A stretch of 64,000 nucleotides of DNA from Saturnia japonica (Eukaryota > Arthropoda > Insecta > Lepidoptera > Saturniidae): positions 4,898,001 through 4,962,000 of the forward strand of contig CM065310.1 of the NCBI GenBank assembly GCA_033032175.1, read 5' to 3'. Under the pieces are notes generated by a model that was given only the letters and a program-made list of their open reading frames with translations, searched no databases and was not told the DNA's origin. The translations under genes and the position numbers were made by a program. Shown here in pieces: positions 1 through 10,515 of this stretch (its first letter is position 1; the number at the start of each line of letters is the position of its first letter).

Positions 1-247
1 AATTGATATTGTAAAATTATTACTACATAATCTGACTTACGATTAATTTGGTATAAAGCGGGTAGGACAATGATTAATTTTATATAAAGCGGGTAGGACT
101 GCGATTATTTTGATATAAAAGCGGATAGGTCAAGCCTTGAAGGATTCATTCGTGAAAGTAACCTCTTTGACAACGATACTCTGTCTGAATAAACCACGAA
201 TATTAAACTTTTGGACTATTATTCCACAAGACCCACAAATTTTAACA
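1..247 (+). mobile_element. Partial LTR of a Ty3/Gypsy element, inverted relative to the complete element
   Basis: This is the reverse complement of 910-1157, with only a handful of differences seen by eye (for example GTAAAATTA for GTAAACTTA, and CAAATTTT for CAAGTTTT). It is therefore the 3' part of the same LTR family in the opposite orientation. It ends at the LTR terminus ...TTTTAACA at 247. Its left end is cut by the window edge. The sequence after 247 does not match the internal start of the complete element. It is therefore either a solo LTR or the 3' LTR of an element that lies to the left. It contains the triplicated TATAAA/GCGGG motif described for the complete LTRs. Confidence 0.85.
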
Positions 248-689
248 ATATTATGCTTTATAATGCTTTGCTTAAATTTGCCATTGAGTATTTTTACTAA
301 CAAAAAATTCATCAAGTATTCAGTAATCTTATTAACCCAATCTTGTTACCCAATGGAACTAGTATACTCAGCATTTCTAACCGACAGGTCGAGAGGCCAA
401 TAAATATGATAGCACAGGAAATTGGTCGAATTTCTGCTTACCCGACGATCGTTTGGCGTCGTTTTCTACATTGTCCTTATTGGTTCCTGGGAAGGTGGTT
501 ATTTCACCTGACATATTATCAAACTTGCAGATTATGATCGAAAGGTATACCAATTTCGAATAACATTTTTTTTAATTTTGTACTTTGATTTTCTTATTTT
601 ATGATGTAAAATATGTCTTTTAAGTGTATGTAAGTCCACAGGTTTAGAACCTTCAGCTTATCGAAATTAATCATTTAAATTGATAAAAC
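248..689. other. AT-rich spacer between LTR copies
   Basis: No gene, RNA or recognisable repeat was found. Short open frames here have no family resemblance and overlap one another on both strands. Confidence 0.5.
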
Positions 690-900
690 TATCAGCCACC
701 GCTGACGATGAAGGAAAATACCGTGAGGAAACCTAAACCCTCGGGAAATGTTCACTGTATGTGGGAAAAAAATAGAACTGTTAATTTATTGGCGTTCGAA
801 ATCGCCATTAAATCGTGGGCTGGTGGGGTAATCAAGTCCACGCCTTCCTTCGGAAAGAAGCTTTGTTGCCCAGCAGTGGGACTTTTACAGGTTGACATTA
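690..900 (+). mobile_element. Degenerate retroposon tail (lepidopteran LINE/SINE-like)
   Basis: The stretch contains GATGAAGGAAAATACCGTGA near 707 and GCCCAGCAGTGGGAC at 868-882. These words occur in this order at the 3' end of a widespread lepidopteran retroposon family. The copy is old and has no open frame. The Gypsy element inserted just downstream, at 906-909. The family assignment comes from memory of the motif, not from a search. Confidence 0.5.
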
Positions 901-909
901 GCATTATTA

Positions 910-1679
910 TGTTAAAACTTGTGGGTCTTGTGGAATAATAGTCCAAAAGTTTAATATTCGTGGTTTATTCAGACAGAGTATCGTTGTCAAAGAGGTTACT
1001 TTCACGAATGAATCCTTCAAGGCTTGACGTACCCGCTTTTATATCAAAATAATCGCAGTCCTACCCGCTTTATATAAAATTAATCATTGTCCTACCCGCT
1101 TTATACCAAATTAATCGTAAGTCAGATTATGTAGTAATAAGTTTACAATATCAATTTATATGATGATTAACTAAATCATTAATTATGAATTATATGTATA
1201 ATGGTAAATAACTAGGATAACACTGCGAGTAATTATTATAAATCACAATCTCTGGACGCTTATGTGTTACTTGCTAACATATTTGTATACCACCCACGTT
1301 CATTCTGCAAAACGGAAGGTAGTTACGTTTTTTCAAAGAAATGTTTTTGAGTAACCTTACATTCGACCATCCCGACAACGTGTATGTCCTCATACACGTT
1401 GTAGGTGTAACCTTAACCTTACATTGGGAAGTCGTTGATGTAGTGTAAGACTGCCACGAGTCGAAGCACGCACGGCTTTTTATGGCTGGCTATCCCTACC
1501 CCACTCGTATGGCGTGGCTTGCAAGGCGTGGCGATATGGCGCTATCGGCTGGTGGGGTAGTTACATGGCTTGGCTTGGCTTATGGCGACACTTCCGGTGG
1601 CAGCACTAGGCATTACGTACGGTAGTGCTTCCGGTGGGCAGTACCGTGGCGAACAATGTGCTTCCGGTTGGTTGTTACA
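910..1679 (-). repeat. 3' LTR of the Gypsy element
   Basis: This is an almost exact direct copy of 3412-4181 at a constant offset of 2502 bp. The bases just inside it in element orientation (1680-1692) read GGACGGCCGAG. They are moderately purine-rich and could be a worn polypurine tract. The three TATAAA-bearing repeats lie at about 1030-1116. Confidence 0.85.
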
Positions 1680-1764
1680 CTCGGCCGTCCTGCAAAGATT
1701 GCTCTCGCAATCGAAACAAGAAAGTTTAGGTTACTGCTAATATTGAAAAAACTTTCCAAGAGAT

Positions 1765-1856
1765 CTATAAGGTCTTCAGTTTCAACTTGTTCGTCTGTAC
1801 TACTACCACTCTATAAGGTCTTCAGTTTCAACTTGTTCGTCTGTACTACTACCACT
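1765..1856. repeat. 46-bp tandem duplication in the pol remnant
   Basis: The unit starting CTATAAGGTCTTCAGTTTCA occurs at 1765-1810 and again at 1811-1856, apparently identical. It lies just after the RNase H remnant, in the acidic tail SDSGSSTDEQVETEDL (minus strand). Confidence 0.9.
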
Positions 1857-2312
1857 ATCGGACATAGAGGCAAAACGATTGATTTCGACATTATCTATAA
1901 CCTGTTCTGAACCTTCAGATGCAAGTCTGAAATTCGCCCCCCCCCCCTCAACCGGATTTCGACTTAATGCGTCTACATGTCTCATTCGCTCCCCGGGTCT
2001 ATAATCAATCTCAAAATCATAATCCTTAATCAAAAGCCACCATCGAGCAATAGAGTTTTGTCAACGTAGCGCGTACCGCGGTACAATCTGTAACTATCCG
2101 GACATGTTTTCCGAAATAATGATTCGACAACCGCAGTTCGAAACTATGATAAAAGTACTCTTCGCGGGTTGTAACCCAACTAAAATAAATTACAGGGCGC
2201 AAAATACCCTCAGTTTGTTTTTGCATCAAAATCGCGGCGATACCTAGTTTACAAGCATCCGTATGAATTTCTAACGATAACAAAGGGTCAAAAATGGCTA
2301 AAACCGGCTTAC
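1803..2312 (-). pseudogene. Gypsy pol remnant: RNase H domain
   Basis: On the minus strand from 2312 the reading is SKPVLAIFDPLLSLEIHTDA, then GIAAILMQKQ and RPVIYFSW, followed by HVRIVTDCTAVRATLT. A second frame (2033-1803) continues DYDFEIDYRPGERMRHVDAL and SRNPV. Together these are the Ty3/Gypsy RNase H domain and its conserved end. HTDA includes the first catalytic aspartate and VTDCTA a later conserved aspartate. About 15 residues between YHSFEL and the GKHVRIV segment are missing. A frameshift near 2030-2060 separates the two frames. No integrase zinc finger or DDE core follows, so the 3' half of pol is deleted. Non-functional. Confidence 0.85.
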
Positions 2313-2697
2313 TACAATTTATTTTTAATTAAGTTCATTGAAGCTTTGCATTTGTTAGTCACCCCAAACCCATGGGACATTTTTCTTAGTTAGTTCAGTA
2401 AGGGGGGTCTTTCGTGTCATGTGCAAAACAGTTACTGTATTTAGTCAATAACGAGACTGTATTTAGTCAATAACGAGATTAGTTCCGCACGCTCATTTAT
2501 ACTTATAGGACCGATATCTAAAGAATCATACCCCAACTTAGACGAATTGGTATGGCTATTATTTATACTGAAAATGGATTCTGAAGTGTGGCATAGGCAA
2601 GGGCTTAGGCTAGACTTTAGACCAGACTTACATTAACACTGACCTCGCAAATCGGCACTTGCTCGCAGCTTTCGGCTCTTGATAAGATTGTGCCCGC
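2313..2697. other. Unassigned interior of the Gypsy element
   Basis: This segment sits where the reverse-transcriptase core should be. Neither strand shows reverse-transcriptase motifs. Apart from the 22-bp tandem duplication nothing is recognisable. It may be filler DNA from deletion repair or an older nested insertion. Confidence 0.5.
2434..2477. repeat. 22-bp tandem duplication
   Basis: ACTGTATTTAGTCAATAACG plus two bases (AG) is repeated head to tail, at 2434-2455 and 2456-2477. It lies in the part of the Gypsy interior (2313-2697) that no longer shows coding homology. Confidence 0.85.
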
Positions 2698-3160
2698 TTA
2701 CCAATTGACGTCCTCGCTACCCGTATTCACAACCTTCAGGTAACCTTGACGGCCGCGTAGCAGTGTAGCCGGCAAAGAGTAGGAGACACCCTGCAGGTCA
2801 TGTCGGGCTGGCGAAACCACCTCGTTGTTATCGTAGTTTCCAAGTATGTGCACCTTGATGATAGAGGTCCCTGGCGGTAATCTTTCCTGGCAGGCTGTAG
2901 CCACTTTGAAATGGCAGTTCCTTTCGGACGCATCCACGGTGACTGGAAATTCTGATTCAATGGTTTGGAGAATGATATCCCATCGCTATTTATGACGGGC
3001 TGGCCGATCAACAAATTTACTCCGTTCATATTCACATCTGTTAGATGAGCTTTGCACATGTCAATGTCGTCAAGTTGCAGTCTAAATTGAACTTCCCCTT
3101 GGCTCGCGATGACATAACCATTGAATCTCTTCGATTTCTTGCCTGGTGCTCAATAGCTAG
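2698..3160 (-). pseudogene. Gypsy pol remnant: aspartic protease region and linker
   Basis: Reading on the minus strand from about 3150, the frame gives FNGYVIASQGEVQFRLQLDD and then GVNLLIGQPVIN. This resembles the retropepsin-like segment of Ty3/Gypsy polyproteins. A frameshift near 2940 moves the reading to the frame of 2937-2698. That frame carries LPPGTSIIKV and SYSLPATLLRGRQGYLKVVN, a linker seen between protease and reverse transcriptase in related elements. Coding homology stops near 2698, before any YxDD reverse-transcriptase motif. The missing part is an internal deletion or replacement. Non-functional. Confidence 0.65.
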
Positions 3161-3411
3161 AGGCAATCTTCTGATTACGCTTTACCTCTCGCCTTAAACA
3201 AGTGTCCGGGTTCGGCTGAGTTTCGAGGACCCTGGCAGCACAATGCCGGGATGCCTCCTAATAGACTTCTGTCTATTTTCGGAAGAGTTCACATGGCATA
3301 TTTACTCGATTGTACAATCAGTACAATGTTCAATGCCCACATTGTGGTCGTATGATTACATCAGGGTAGTAATAATATACCAAAATTCCTGATGTTATCC
3401 CACTTCTGAAA

Positions 3412-4181
3412 TGTTAAAACTTGTGGGTCTTGTGGAATAATAGTCCAAAAGTTTAATATTCGTGGTTTATTCAGACAGAGTATCGTTGTCAAAGAGGTTA
3501 CTTTCACGAATGAATCCTTCAAGGCTTGACGTACCCGCTTTTATATCAAAATAATCGCAGTCCTACCCGCTTTATATAAAATTAATCATTGTCCTACCCG
3601 CTTTATACCAAATTAATCGTAAGTCAGATTATGTAGTAATAAGTTTACAATATCAATTTATATGATGATTAACTAAATCATTAATTATGAATTATACGTA
3701 TAATGGTAAATAACTAGGATAACACTGCGAGTAATTATTATAAATCACAATCTCTGGACGCTTATGTGTTACTTGCTAACATATTTGTATACCACCCACG
3801 TTCATTCTGCAAAACGGAAGGTAGTTACGTTTTTTCAAAGAAATGTTTTTGAGTAACCTTACATTCGACCATCCCGACAACGTGTATGTCCTCATACACG
3901 TTGTAGGTGTAACCTTAACCTTACATTGGGAAGTCGTTGATGTAGTGTAAGACTGCCACGAGTCGAAGCACGCACGGCTTTTTATGGCTGGCTATCCCTA
4001 CCCCACTCGTATGGCGTGGCTTGCAAGGCGTGGCGATATGGCGCTATCGGCTGGTGGGGTAGTTACATGGCTTGGCTTGGCTTATGGCGACACTTCCGGT
4101 GGCAGCACTAGGCATTACGTACGGTAGTGCTTCCGGTGGGCAGTACCGTGGCGAACAATGTGCTTCCGGTTGGTTGTTACA
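3412..4181 (-). repeat. 5' LTR of the Gypsy element
   Basis: This is a 770-bp LTR. In element orientation it starts TGTAACAACC and ends GTTTTAACA. Three imperfect repeats of about 31 bp, each with TATAAA or TATAAAA followed by GCGGGTA, occupy about 3532-3618 and may carry the promoter. The first part of the LTR in sense orientation is GC-rich with iterated CCGGAAG and CCAAGCC words. Directly inside the LTR (reading down from 3411) the sequence begins TTCAGAAGTGGGATAACA. No standard tRNA primer-binding site was recognised there. Confidence 0.85.
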
Positions 4182-4330
4182 ATTAACATACTTTTTAATA
4201 CTAGCTCAACGGAATGCCAGTACTTCATATGATGATAAGAGCTATCTTATCATCTGATCTTCTGATCACTTGCTGTTCTCAGCAAGTGCTGTGGTAATCT
4301 CGGTTAGAGGTGAGATCATTTGATGACCAG
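4182..4330. other. Two adjacent hairpins next to the 5' LTR
   Basis: GATGATAAGA (4231-4240) pairs with TCTTATCATC (4245-4254) around a 4-base loop. CACTTGCT (4267-4274) pairs with AGCAAGTG (4281-4288) around a 6-base loop. There is no U-run or neighbouring gene. Their role is unknown and they may be part of an older repeat. Confidence 0.5.
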
Positions 4331-7300
4331 GTCGAAATGCACCCATTATTTTCATAGATTTAAATAAAAAACTACAAGATTTATTATTCTATTTCATTAT
4401 TTAATTATGGTCGAGTGTGAAACGTCTCAAAATCAAAAGAAAGGTTCAATGAGAGAAATAAACATTTATATTATAACCCCGGTATGCAATTACATCGTAC
4501 CAGGTGACGGTCCGCTTCGTCCCCAATACATACATATTTATCACATCCCCACGGGACGCCGCGCGCCGCGCCGCGCCGGTGGCTACTAACAACAGGACGT
4601 ATCTGTCAAAGTTGTAGGACTGCCTGACCCCAAAATAGAACTCACCCAAACTAGTTTGATTATTAATATACATAGTAAAGTGTATTCTTACTCTACTGGT
4701 GTATTCTTAAAAGAGCATTTTAAATTCGAGTAATTTTAAATTAATAAAATGTTGGTAGATAAACGTATAACAACAAGTAAGAGTTTTAATAATATACCCA
4801 TATAACTGGTTTAAAACGAAAGCCTGATTGTGGAACACGTCGCACTCTGAATAACATGGTCTATATCTTTTTAATTTTCTGATTAAGCTTAAGACTTTAT
4901 GCCATCTAATGGGGCCATATTGAGTTCTGTGTGATGTCATAGAATGTATAACCCGTGATCGATCAAGAGGCTTCTGACGATACCTCATTTGCCTCATGGT
5001 AGGTTGTTTAGAAGATACTATGCGGGACCAGATGAACATACTTAAACACGTAGTCCGCCGAAATCATAACGCTCCTTGTGGTTTCGTCATAATAGGGTAA
5101 AACTAAGTATTTACGCTACATTTGTATTGAAAACTAGTAGACAAAAATCTCTAAAAACCGTAAGGTGTCATCGTACTTTGGATTCACGACAGTAGCGAAG
5201 CTTTTTACGCTCATCATATAAAATCCAACGAGCGTTAGTTTTTCATATTTCTATGTTATGTCTCCATTACGAATGGGTATTAAGAAGCTCTGTTTCAATA
5301 AAATATTTATAAAAAGTAACATAAGATAAAGGGACGCATTTAGAAATCACTTAATTCGTATCTGAACTATTACTGCATAAGATAAATGTATAGTAAAATT
5401 AAAGTACATGGCTTACCCTACGCGGGTTGAATACAGATAAAATGATTTGACAGCCGTTAATTGAAGATCCATGAGTATAGAAATTGAAATGCATTATTTT
5501 AATTTATAATGATAAAGGTGTTAAGCACACCTCCGCCGCGAAACCGCTGTAGTTCTATTATCATTTGTCATAGTGTGGCATGCGAAACAGAAGCGAAACT
5601 GCCTATTCTAACGCAGATATTTAACTATGAATCTATGTCACTCTCATGCAAATTCGATGATGTCGGCGTGACGCCGGTTACAGCTCCGCGTTCGGTTCGC
5701 CATCTTTTTATGGTTTAGCGTCTCCTTTTATTCAACTACGGCGAATCGAAAAGAAGGGTTATGAATTTAACCGCTATATATATGTATGTATGTGTTCTTC
5801 TGTACGTGTACATCTTCTAAACCATCTAACATAATTTGAAAGATGAGATGTCGTCAGAAGCGGTTTAGTTGTCTGCTGGTTATATATAGGCTATGTGTTG
5901 TCACACTGAATTTAAAAATTTAATATACTTTTGAATTGTACCGTGTCGGGTATCGAATCAAAGTGTTAAATCAACACATTTCAAGTATATATTTATATAT
6001 ATAGGACTAGCTATTGCCTGCGGCTTTCTTTATATTAACTAGATATTTGCGTATATGTACCTAATTTATGAAATCACGTCTCAGATGTTTGTTTAAGCTA
6101 TTATAAACATGTTGAATGAAGGGTTTCTTAATTTTTTTTTTTATTATATTGGTGGCCAAATCCGAAACTATGGGGAATAGCGAAAAATACTCAAAGCAGT
6201 CTCGGGCTCGATTTTCATTTTATTTCTAGCCGGATATCGAACCTGTTGATTTATTAAAAAACTGAGTGTATTATGACACTATTCGATAGTGTCGGTAATA
6301 AGAATCAAATTCTGGGAAGTAATGAAATACGGCCAAGATAAAAGAAAGAGTTCATTTAAAAAAAACTTTATCCATGTATTTAATTGAATTATGTATATAA
6401 CTTTTCCATTTATGAGATGGTAAATAACTGAATGGTTAGTAGATAAGAACTTCGGAAAAAATATATTTTCTTGCTTCGTACTTTTTAGGGCGCGATTTTT
6501 TCCGCAGTTGGATTTTAGTTTTTAAACTTATAATTTGTGCTATAAATTTATCGCAGTTGACAGTTTTTAGTAGTAAAAAACTCATACAAAAAGTCAAAGA
6601 AAAATTCTTTGCAAGCTCTTTATAAAATAAGTGTAATAACGATATACACGTGAGTCTAGTTCTCTTCATAATCGTCTTTCTTTGATTCAAAAATATCATG
6701 CATCCATATGTTTTTGTAAGGACTATGACCATAGTAATTTTTTTCCCCCACTTCTGACTCCGAAAGTGACGATATTTTCCTTCAACTGCTACTCCACAAC
6801 TGCGCTCGCGTGATGTACTGCTATTCAATTCGGGAATTATTGTAGTGATGTTATGCTAAGCGGAAAATGTAGCGGTTTTGATTTACTTATTGCGCGGCGG
6901 TGTGCTAAAGGCCTAAAAATATTTATGGTTGCATAGTATAACAGTAGGCAGCAGTTTCGGTCGGGTGTGTTTGACAACACACTTCCGCATACACACTAGA
7001 AGCACTATCGTTATTTTTTTTATGCAAATACATAATATAAATTAATAATTTCGTTGGTGTATAAGATTGTATTTTTTTAATCATTTTGATTAAGCCAATA
7101 TGTCAACTTAATTATGTATGTTAGAATTTAAGAACTGTAGATTTCCTGAAATACAAAAAAAAAAAAAAAAAGTGAACCAATGACTTTCATATTGTTTCAC
7201 AAACTTCCAACTATTTCATTACTATTCGAGCAATTACTGACAGTTAATGAAATGAACTTGTTACGGTTCTGAATAATTAAATAAGTATATTCTCTGTTAA

Positions 7301-9036
7301 ATGTAGTTTAATACACAATTATTTCCAATGATTTTTATCGATTTAAAGTAAATTAATATATTTCAAAAATAAAGCTTTCTCAATAAGGACATTTCCTCTA
7401 AACGTATATAATAAATACATATATGTCATATTATATTGGTAAATAGGTTACATTATTTTATATGTTAGCTAATTTTTTTTTTAAATTGCAGGTACATGAT
7501 TCAGACTAATTTCACTGTGTTAAAACATTGATTTTAAATAGAAACTAAAGTAAATTGAATTATTACATAACAACCAAACTGCCAGAAAAAAGTGCATTCC
7601 ATAAAATAATTTGCAATAACGACCCGTATATAAAACCCATGAGAATTACATTGGAAAACGCACAACTAATTCGCAGTAACATCAAGACAACGTTCAAATG
7701 ACTATGTCAAAATATCGAAGCTCTAAGACATTTCACGGAGAGGACAAAATGCTTTTAATGAAACTCCGAAGTCTCTTAAGTAACGCGGTACCATTTTTCC
7801 TATAATTTAATTAAAATGGTTGAATTCTTGCGTCACGGTCCGGTGGTAAAATCTACTTTCTGATGGGCTTATTTACTTTCGTTTGACAAACTTAATTGCG
7901 TTTTAAACCAATTTTTAACAATTATATTATTTAAAAAAATATTATATTTAAGAAAATCAAATCTGTATTAAAGACTAGCGTACATGGACTTATGTTACTG
8001 TTAGCGAGTATGAATATTATCTAATAGACTCTTTAAGAGCATTCTGATATATACTGGTTTAGTTTAATTATTTTTTTATAATAGCTCAGCACGTTGACGG
8101 TCCTTTCCCTGATGGTAAGCACAGCACAATCTAAACACAACGGTGACCACCAAGAGATCTAAATCTATTGGCAGTAACCGTTGTCATGTCGGCCTGAAAA
8201 ATCATCATCGAAAGACAGATAAAAGATATTTTAAATATATACTAATATTATAAAACTCAAACAATTGATTTTTGTTCTTTGTTTGAACGCGCTAATCTCT
8301 AGGATTAGCAGTCACATTTGTATCACATTTTCTAAAATAATTTAATTGATTAGCCATAATTCGTAGTTTCGTAATCCTCTTGCATTGGCAAATATTTTAT
8401 TCGACGTAGATATTTCAAAAAAAATTATATTGTATGTTTTTTGATGCTTTCAATACAATTTTCACAAGTAGTGAGTGAAGTAAGCGCAGACGCAATTATC
8501 TTGCGATTTGAATTGAAACCCATAGTATTTATATCTTACTTGGCCATCTAAATAATATTCAATATATGTTATCCTACTGTTCGTATCTACATTGTGTCTC
8601 TAGGGATCAAACCTAAATCTTTTCATCTGTCACCTTGTTATGGATACGTCCATTTCGAGCTTACTTTGAGGATGAATAAATTACATTAGCATCTTGAAAT
8701 TGCTTCAGATTCAGAAAATATTACTTGCATTTATGCTTATTCATTTAAAATAGTGATTACTGTGGATAGATTATTGCTTTATAAATTATACGTGATCATT
8801 TTTGTTTTATATTTTCTTTAGGAATTCGTATCCACATTGAAGTCTATATAAAAGTATTCTACTTAAGATGATATTGCACTGTATTGTAAAACTGGTTGAA
8901 AGTAGGTACTAAACAAAAATAACAGCAAAATATGTTAAATTATAATGGAGATGTACCATTTAGTACCTTTCGTCATCGATATTACCATCGTTGATGTGTA
9001 ACGAGAGCTTCCAGGCTTCAAAACCACTTTTTTAAC
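4331..9036. other. Gene-free AT-rich region
   Basis: No coding homology was seen on either strand. Short open frames such as 4707-5039 (minus), 5509-5718 (plus) and 6436-6828 (minus) have no domain, no splice context and a composition like their surroundings. A GC-rich blip of CGCGCCGCGCCGCGCC type lies at 4558-4580. A segment at about 8090-8200 has the CCTGATGGTAAGC word of lepidopteran retroposons and may be an old retroposon fragment. Confidence 0.5.
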
Positions 9037-9265
9037 GTAGGCAAACAAGCATACGACCCACCTGATGGTAAGCGGCTACCGTAGACTATGGAAGTTTGTA
9101 AGACCATCCGTATCACTAGCGCGTTGCCGACTTTGAACACTTCTACCACAAGGACCTTTGGATACTCTACTCACCCCAGGAACATAACATAAGGTTATTT
9201 GGCTGCGATCTTCTATAGGGTAGAAATCGCCAAATAAATTTCCCTGTGCCCTGTCCTCAAAACAT
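9037..9265 (+). mobile_element. Dispersed lepidopteran retroposon, family with GCAAACAAGC head (copy 1)
   Basis: The copy runs GCAAACAAGC, CCTGATGGTAAGCGGCTACC, then GGAACATAACATAAGGTTAT and GCTGCGATCTTCTATAGGGT. The same words in the same order are found inverted at 23735-23930 and 61522-61674 in this window, which defines a dispersed family. No open frame is present. It is likely a non-autonomous retroposon or the 3' end of a LINE. Confidence 0.7.
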
Positions 9266-9313
9266 CAAATCCAAAATATGCACACCAACTTGATATTACT
9301 GTACCAAAAGCTA

Positions 9314-9335
9314 CCCCCCCCCCCCCCCCCCCCCC
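9314..9335 (+). repeat. Poly-C run of 22 bases
   Basis: There is an uninterrupted run of 22 C residues about 50 bp after the retroposon at 9037-9265. Homopolymer C tracts of this length are unusual in such AT-rich DNA. Its exact length may be affected by sequencing error. Confidence 0.9.
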
Positions 9336-10268
9336 AAAATCAATGAATTCAGTAGAACCGCTGTTATATACCGAAAACGTGGTCACCAATCAAAAAGTGG
9401 TGGCGTAAGACTATCTGCACTGAAGCGAAGCGGAGATTTAAAAATTTCAACAAATAGAATTGTATTTATAGCAAAATTCGACCAATAGAACAGCATCACT
9501 AGATTTTTATGCATTTGTATTGATCGAGATTTAGGAATAGCTAATCTTAGTATCTTATACTGTTCAAATAAATAATAATTATTGTCAGCTTAGTCAGTAA
9601 ACTCTGTACTATGTATCTCGACAATGAATTGGTAAGAAACCAACCTCAAGAGAGAATCTATATACCTATATATATATAAACCAAACTTCATTTTTATTTA
9701 CAGCTGTACCAGAAGCGGTGCTTTTTCATGAAATTTTCCACATAAGTTCCTTATATAACGTGCGGGAGAAATAGAAAAGGATTTTTGAAAGTTCATTCCC
9801 TAAGGGTATTAAATAGAGGCTTAAACTAGAACGATTACTAAACTATTCTCGATAGGGAATCCTATCAGGCACATGACTAGCAATTAATAAATGCCTGATA
9901 AACCATCTCATGGTCAAGTGTCAGCGTGTATTGCATTTAACGGTAGAGGCGGGGTCAGACAATACCCCACAGAATACAATAAAACCCACAAGAGACGTAA
10001 AGGAATTATAAATGAAGTAGTTCTAATGGCTATCATTAACTCACATTTTTACATTTTTATTTTTTTAATATATTAAATACTATCTGTGCCTGCAGCTCCA
10101 CATGCATTTATTACGAAATATAATAGACAATTCTTATAGTAGAACATATGACGAATTACTTATAATTTTCCAAAGCAAAATTTCATAAAAATTTGTTTAG
10201 AATTCAAAAATAATTAATTATTAATATATTTTTTATAATATCTAGAAATTATTATTTGATTCCACTTT
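9336..10268. other. Gene-free AT-rich region
   Basis: Nothing recognisable was found apart from short AT microsatellite-like runs near 9660-9680. Confidence 0.5.
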
Positions 10269-10387
10269 AGAATGATGGTTCAGTTGGTAGCATTTACAGA
10301 CTCCTCGGCTCCTGATCGACGTGAGTTCGAATCCCTGCATTGAACCTGAGCTTTTGGTGAAGGAAAACATCGTAATGAAACCATAGC
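10269..10387 (+). mobile_element. tRNA-derived SINE-like sequence
   Basis: TGGTTCAGTTGG (10276-10287) fits the RNA polymerase III A box, and GTTCGAATC (10325-10333) fits the B box at tRNA-like spacing. The acceptor, D and T stems pair poorly, so this is not a working tRNA. It is followed by TGAAGGAAAACATCGTAATG, a word found in arthropod retroposons. A tRNA-headed SINE is the best reading. Confidence 0.6.
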
Positions 10388-10515
10388 ATGGTGGCAGAGC
10401 TTTTTCTAATGCCCGCCTGGCTAGCTACCACCCTCAAGTTGAAATTCTGTCGCCAAGCACCAATAGGTGTGTTCCGGCAACTGCACTTGAGAGCCAGTCT
10501 TCTGATATGCTTAGC
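10388..10515 (+). mobile_element. Retroposon fragment
   Basis: CTACCACCCTCAAGTTGAAA, then CTGTCGCCAAGCACCAATAG and GTGTTCCGG resemble a very common lepidopteran retroposon in which a grid of CCAAGCAAC and GTTGTGTTCCGG words recurs. It follows the SINE-like head directly and may be one composite repeat. Family resemblance is from memory only. Confidence 0.4.

Larger units (their letters stand above)
910..4181 (-). mobile_element. Ty3/Gypsy LTR retrotransposon, internally deleted
   Basis: Two direct 770-bp repeats, 910-1679 and 3412-4181, each begin TGTTAAAAC and end GTTGTTACA on the plus strand, giving the TGT...ACA ends expected of LTRs. The tetranucleotide ATTA lies directly outside both (906-909 and 4182-4185), as a 4-bp target duplication would. 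Protease and RNase H fragments between them read on the minus strand, so the element runs from 4181 to 910. The interior is about 1.73 kb, against roughly 4 kb or more in a complete element. The reverse-transcriptase core and the integrase are absent. The two LTRs appear nearly identical; one clear difference is TATGTATA against TACGTATA near 1192/3694. The insertion or its last homogenisation is therefore recent, while the coding region is dead. Confidence 0.88.

Noticed and set aside
1..1157. A single foldback or TIR transposon bounded by about 250-bp inverted repeats
   Set aside because: The right arm is the start of a 770-bp sequence repeated directly at 3412-4181 with TGT...ACA ends, ATTA flanks and Gypsy coding sequence between. 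The inverted repeats are therefore LTR copies, not transposon termini.
4229..4291. Helitron 3' terminal hairpin or a transcription terminator
   Set aside because: Two hairpins are present, but there is no CTRR end followed by T, no matching TC 5' end and no gene upstream.
6436..6828. 130-residue open frame on the minus strand as a gene
   Set aside because: No domain, no conserved motif, no splice or promoter context. The composition follows the AT-rich background.
7620..7700. Promoter with TATATAAA (7627) and a start-like CAGT downstream
   Set aside because: The motif is expected by chance in AT-rich DNA and no gene follows.
10269..10345. Functional tRNA gene
   Set aside because: A and B boxes match, but acceptor, D and T stems do not pair properly.
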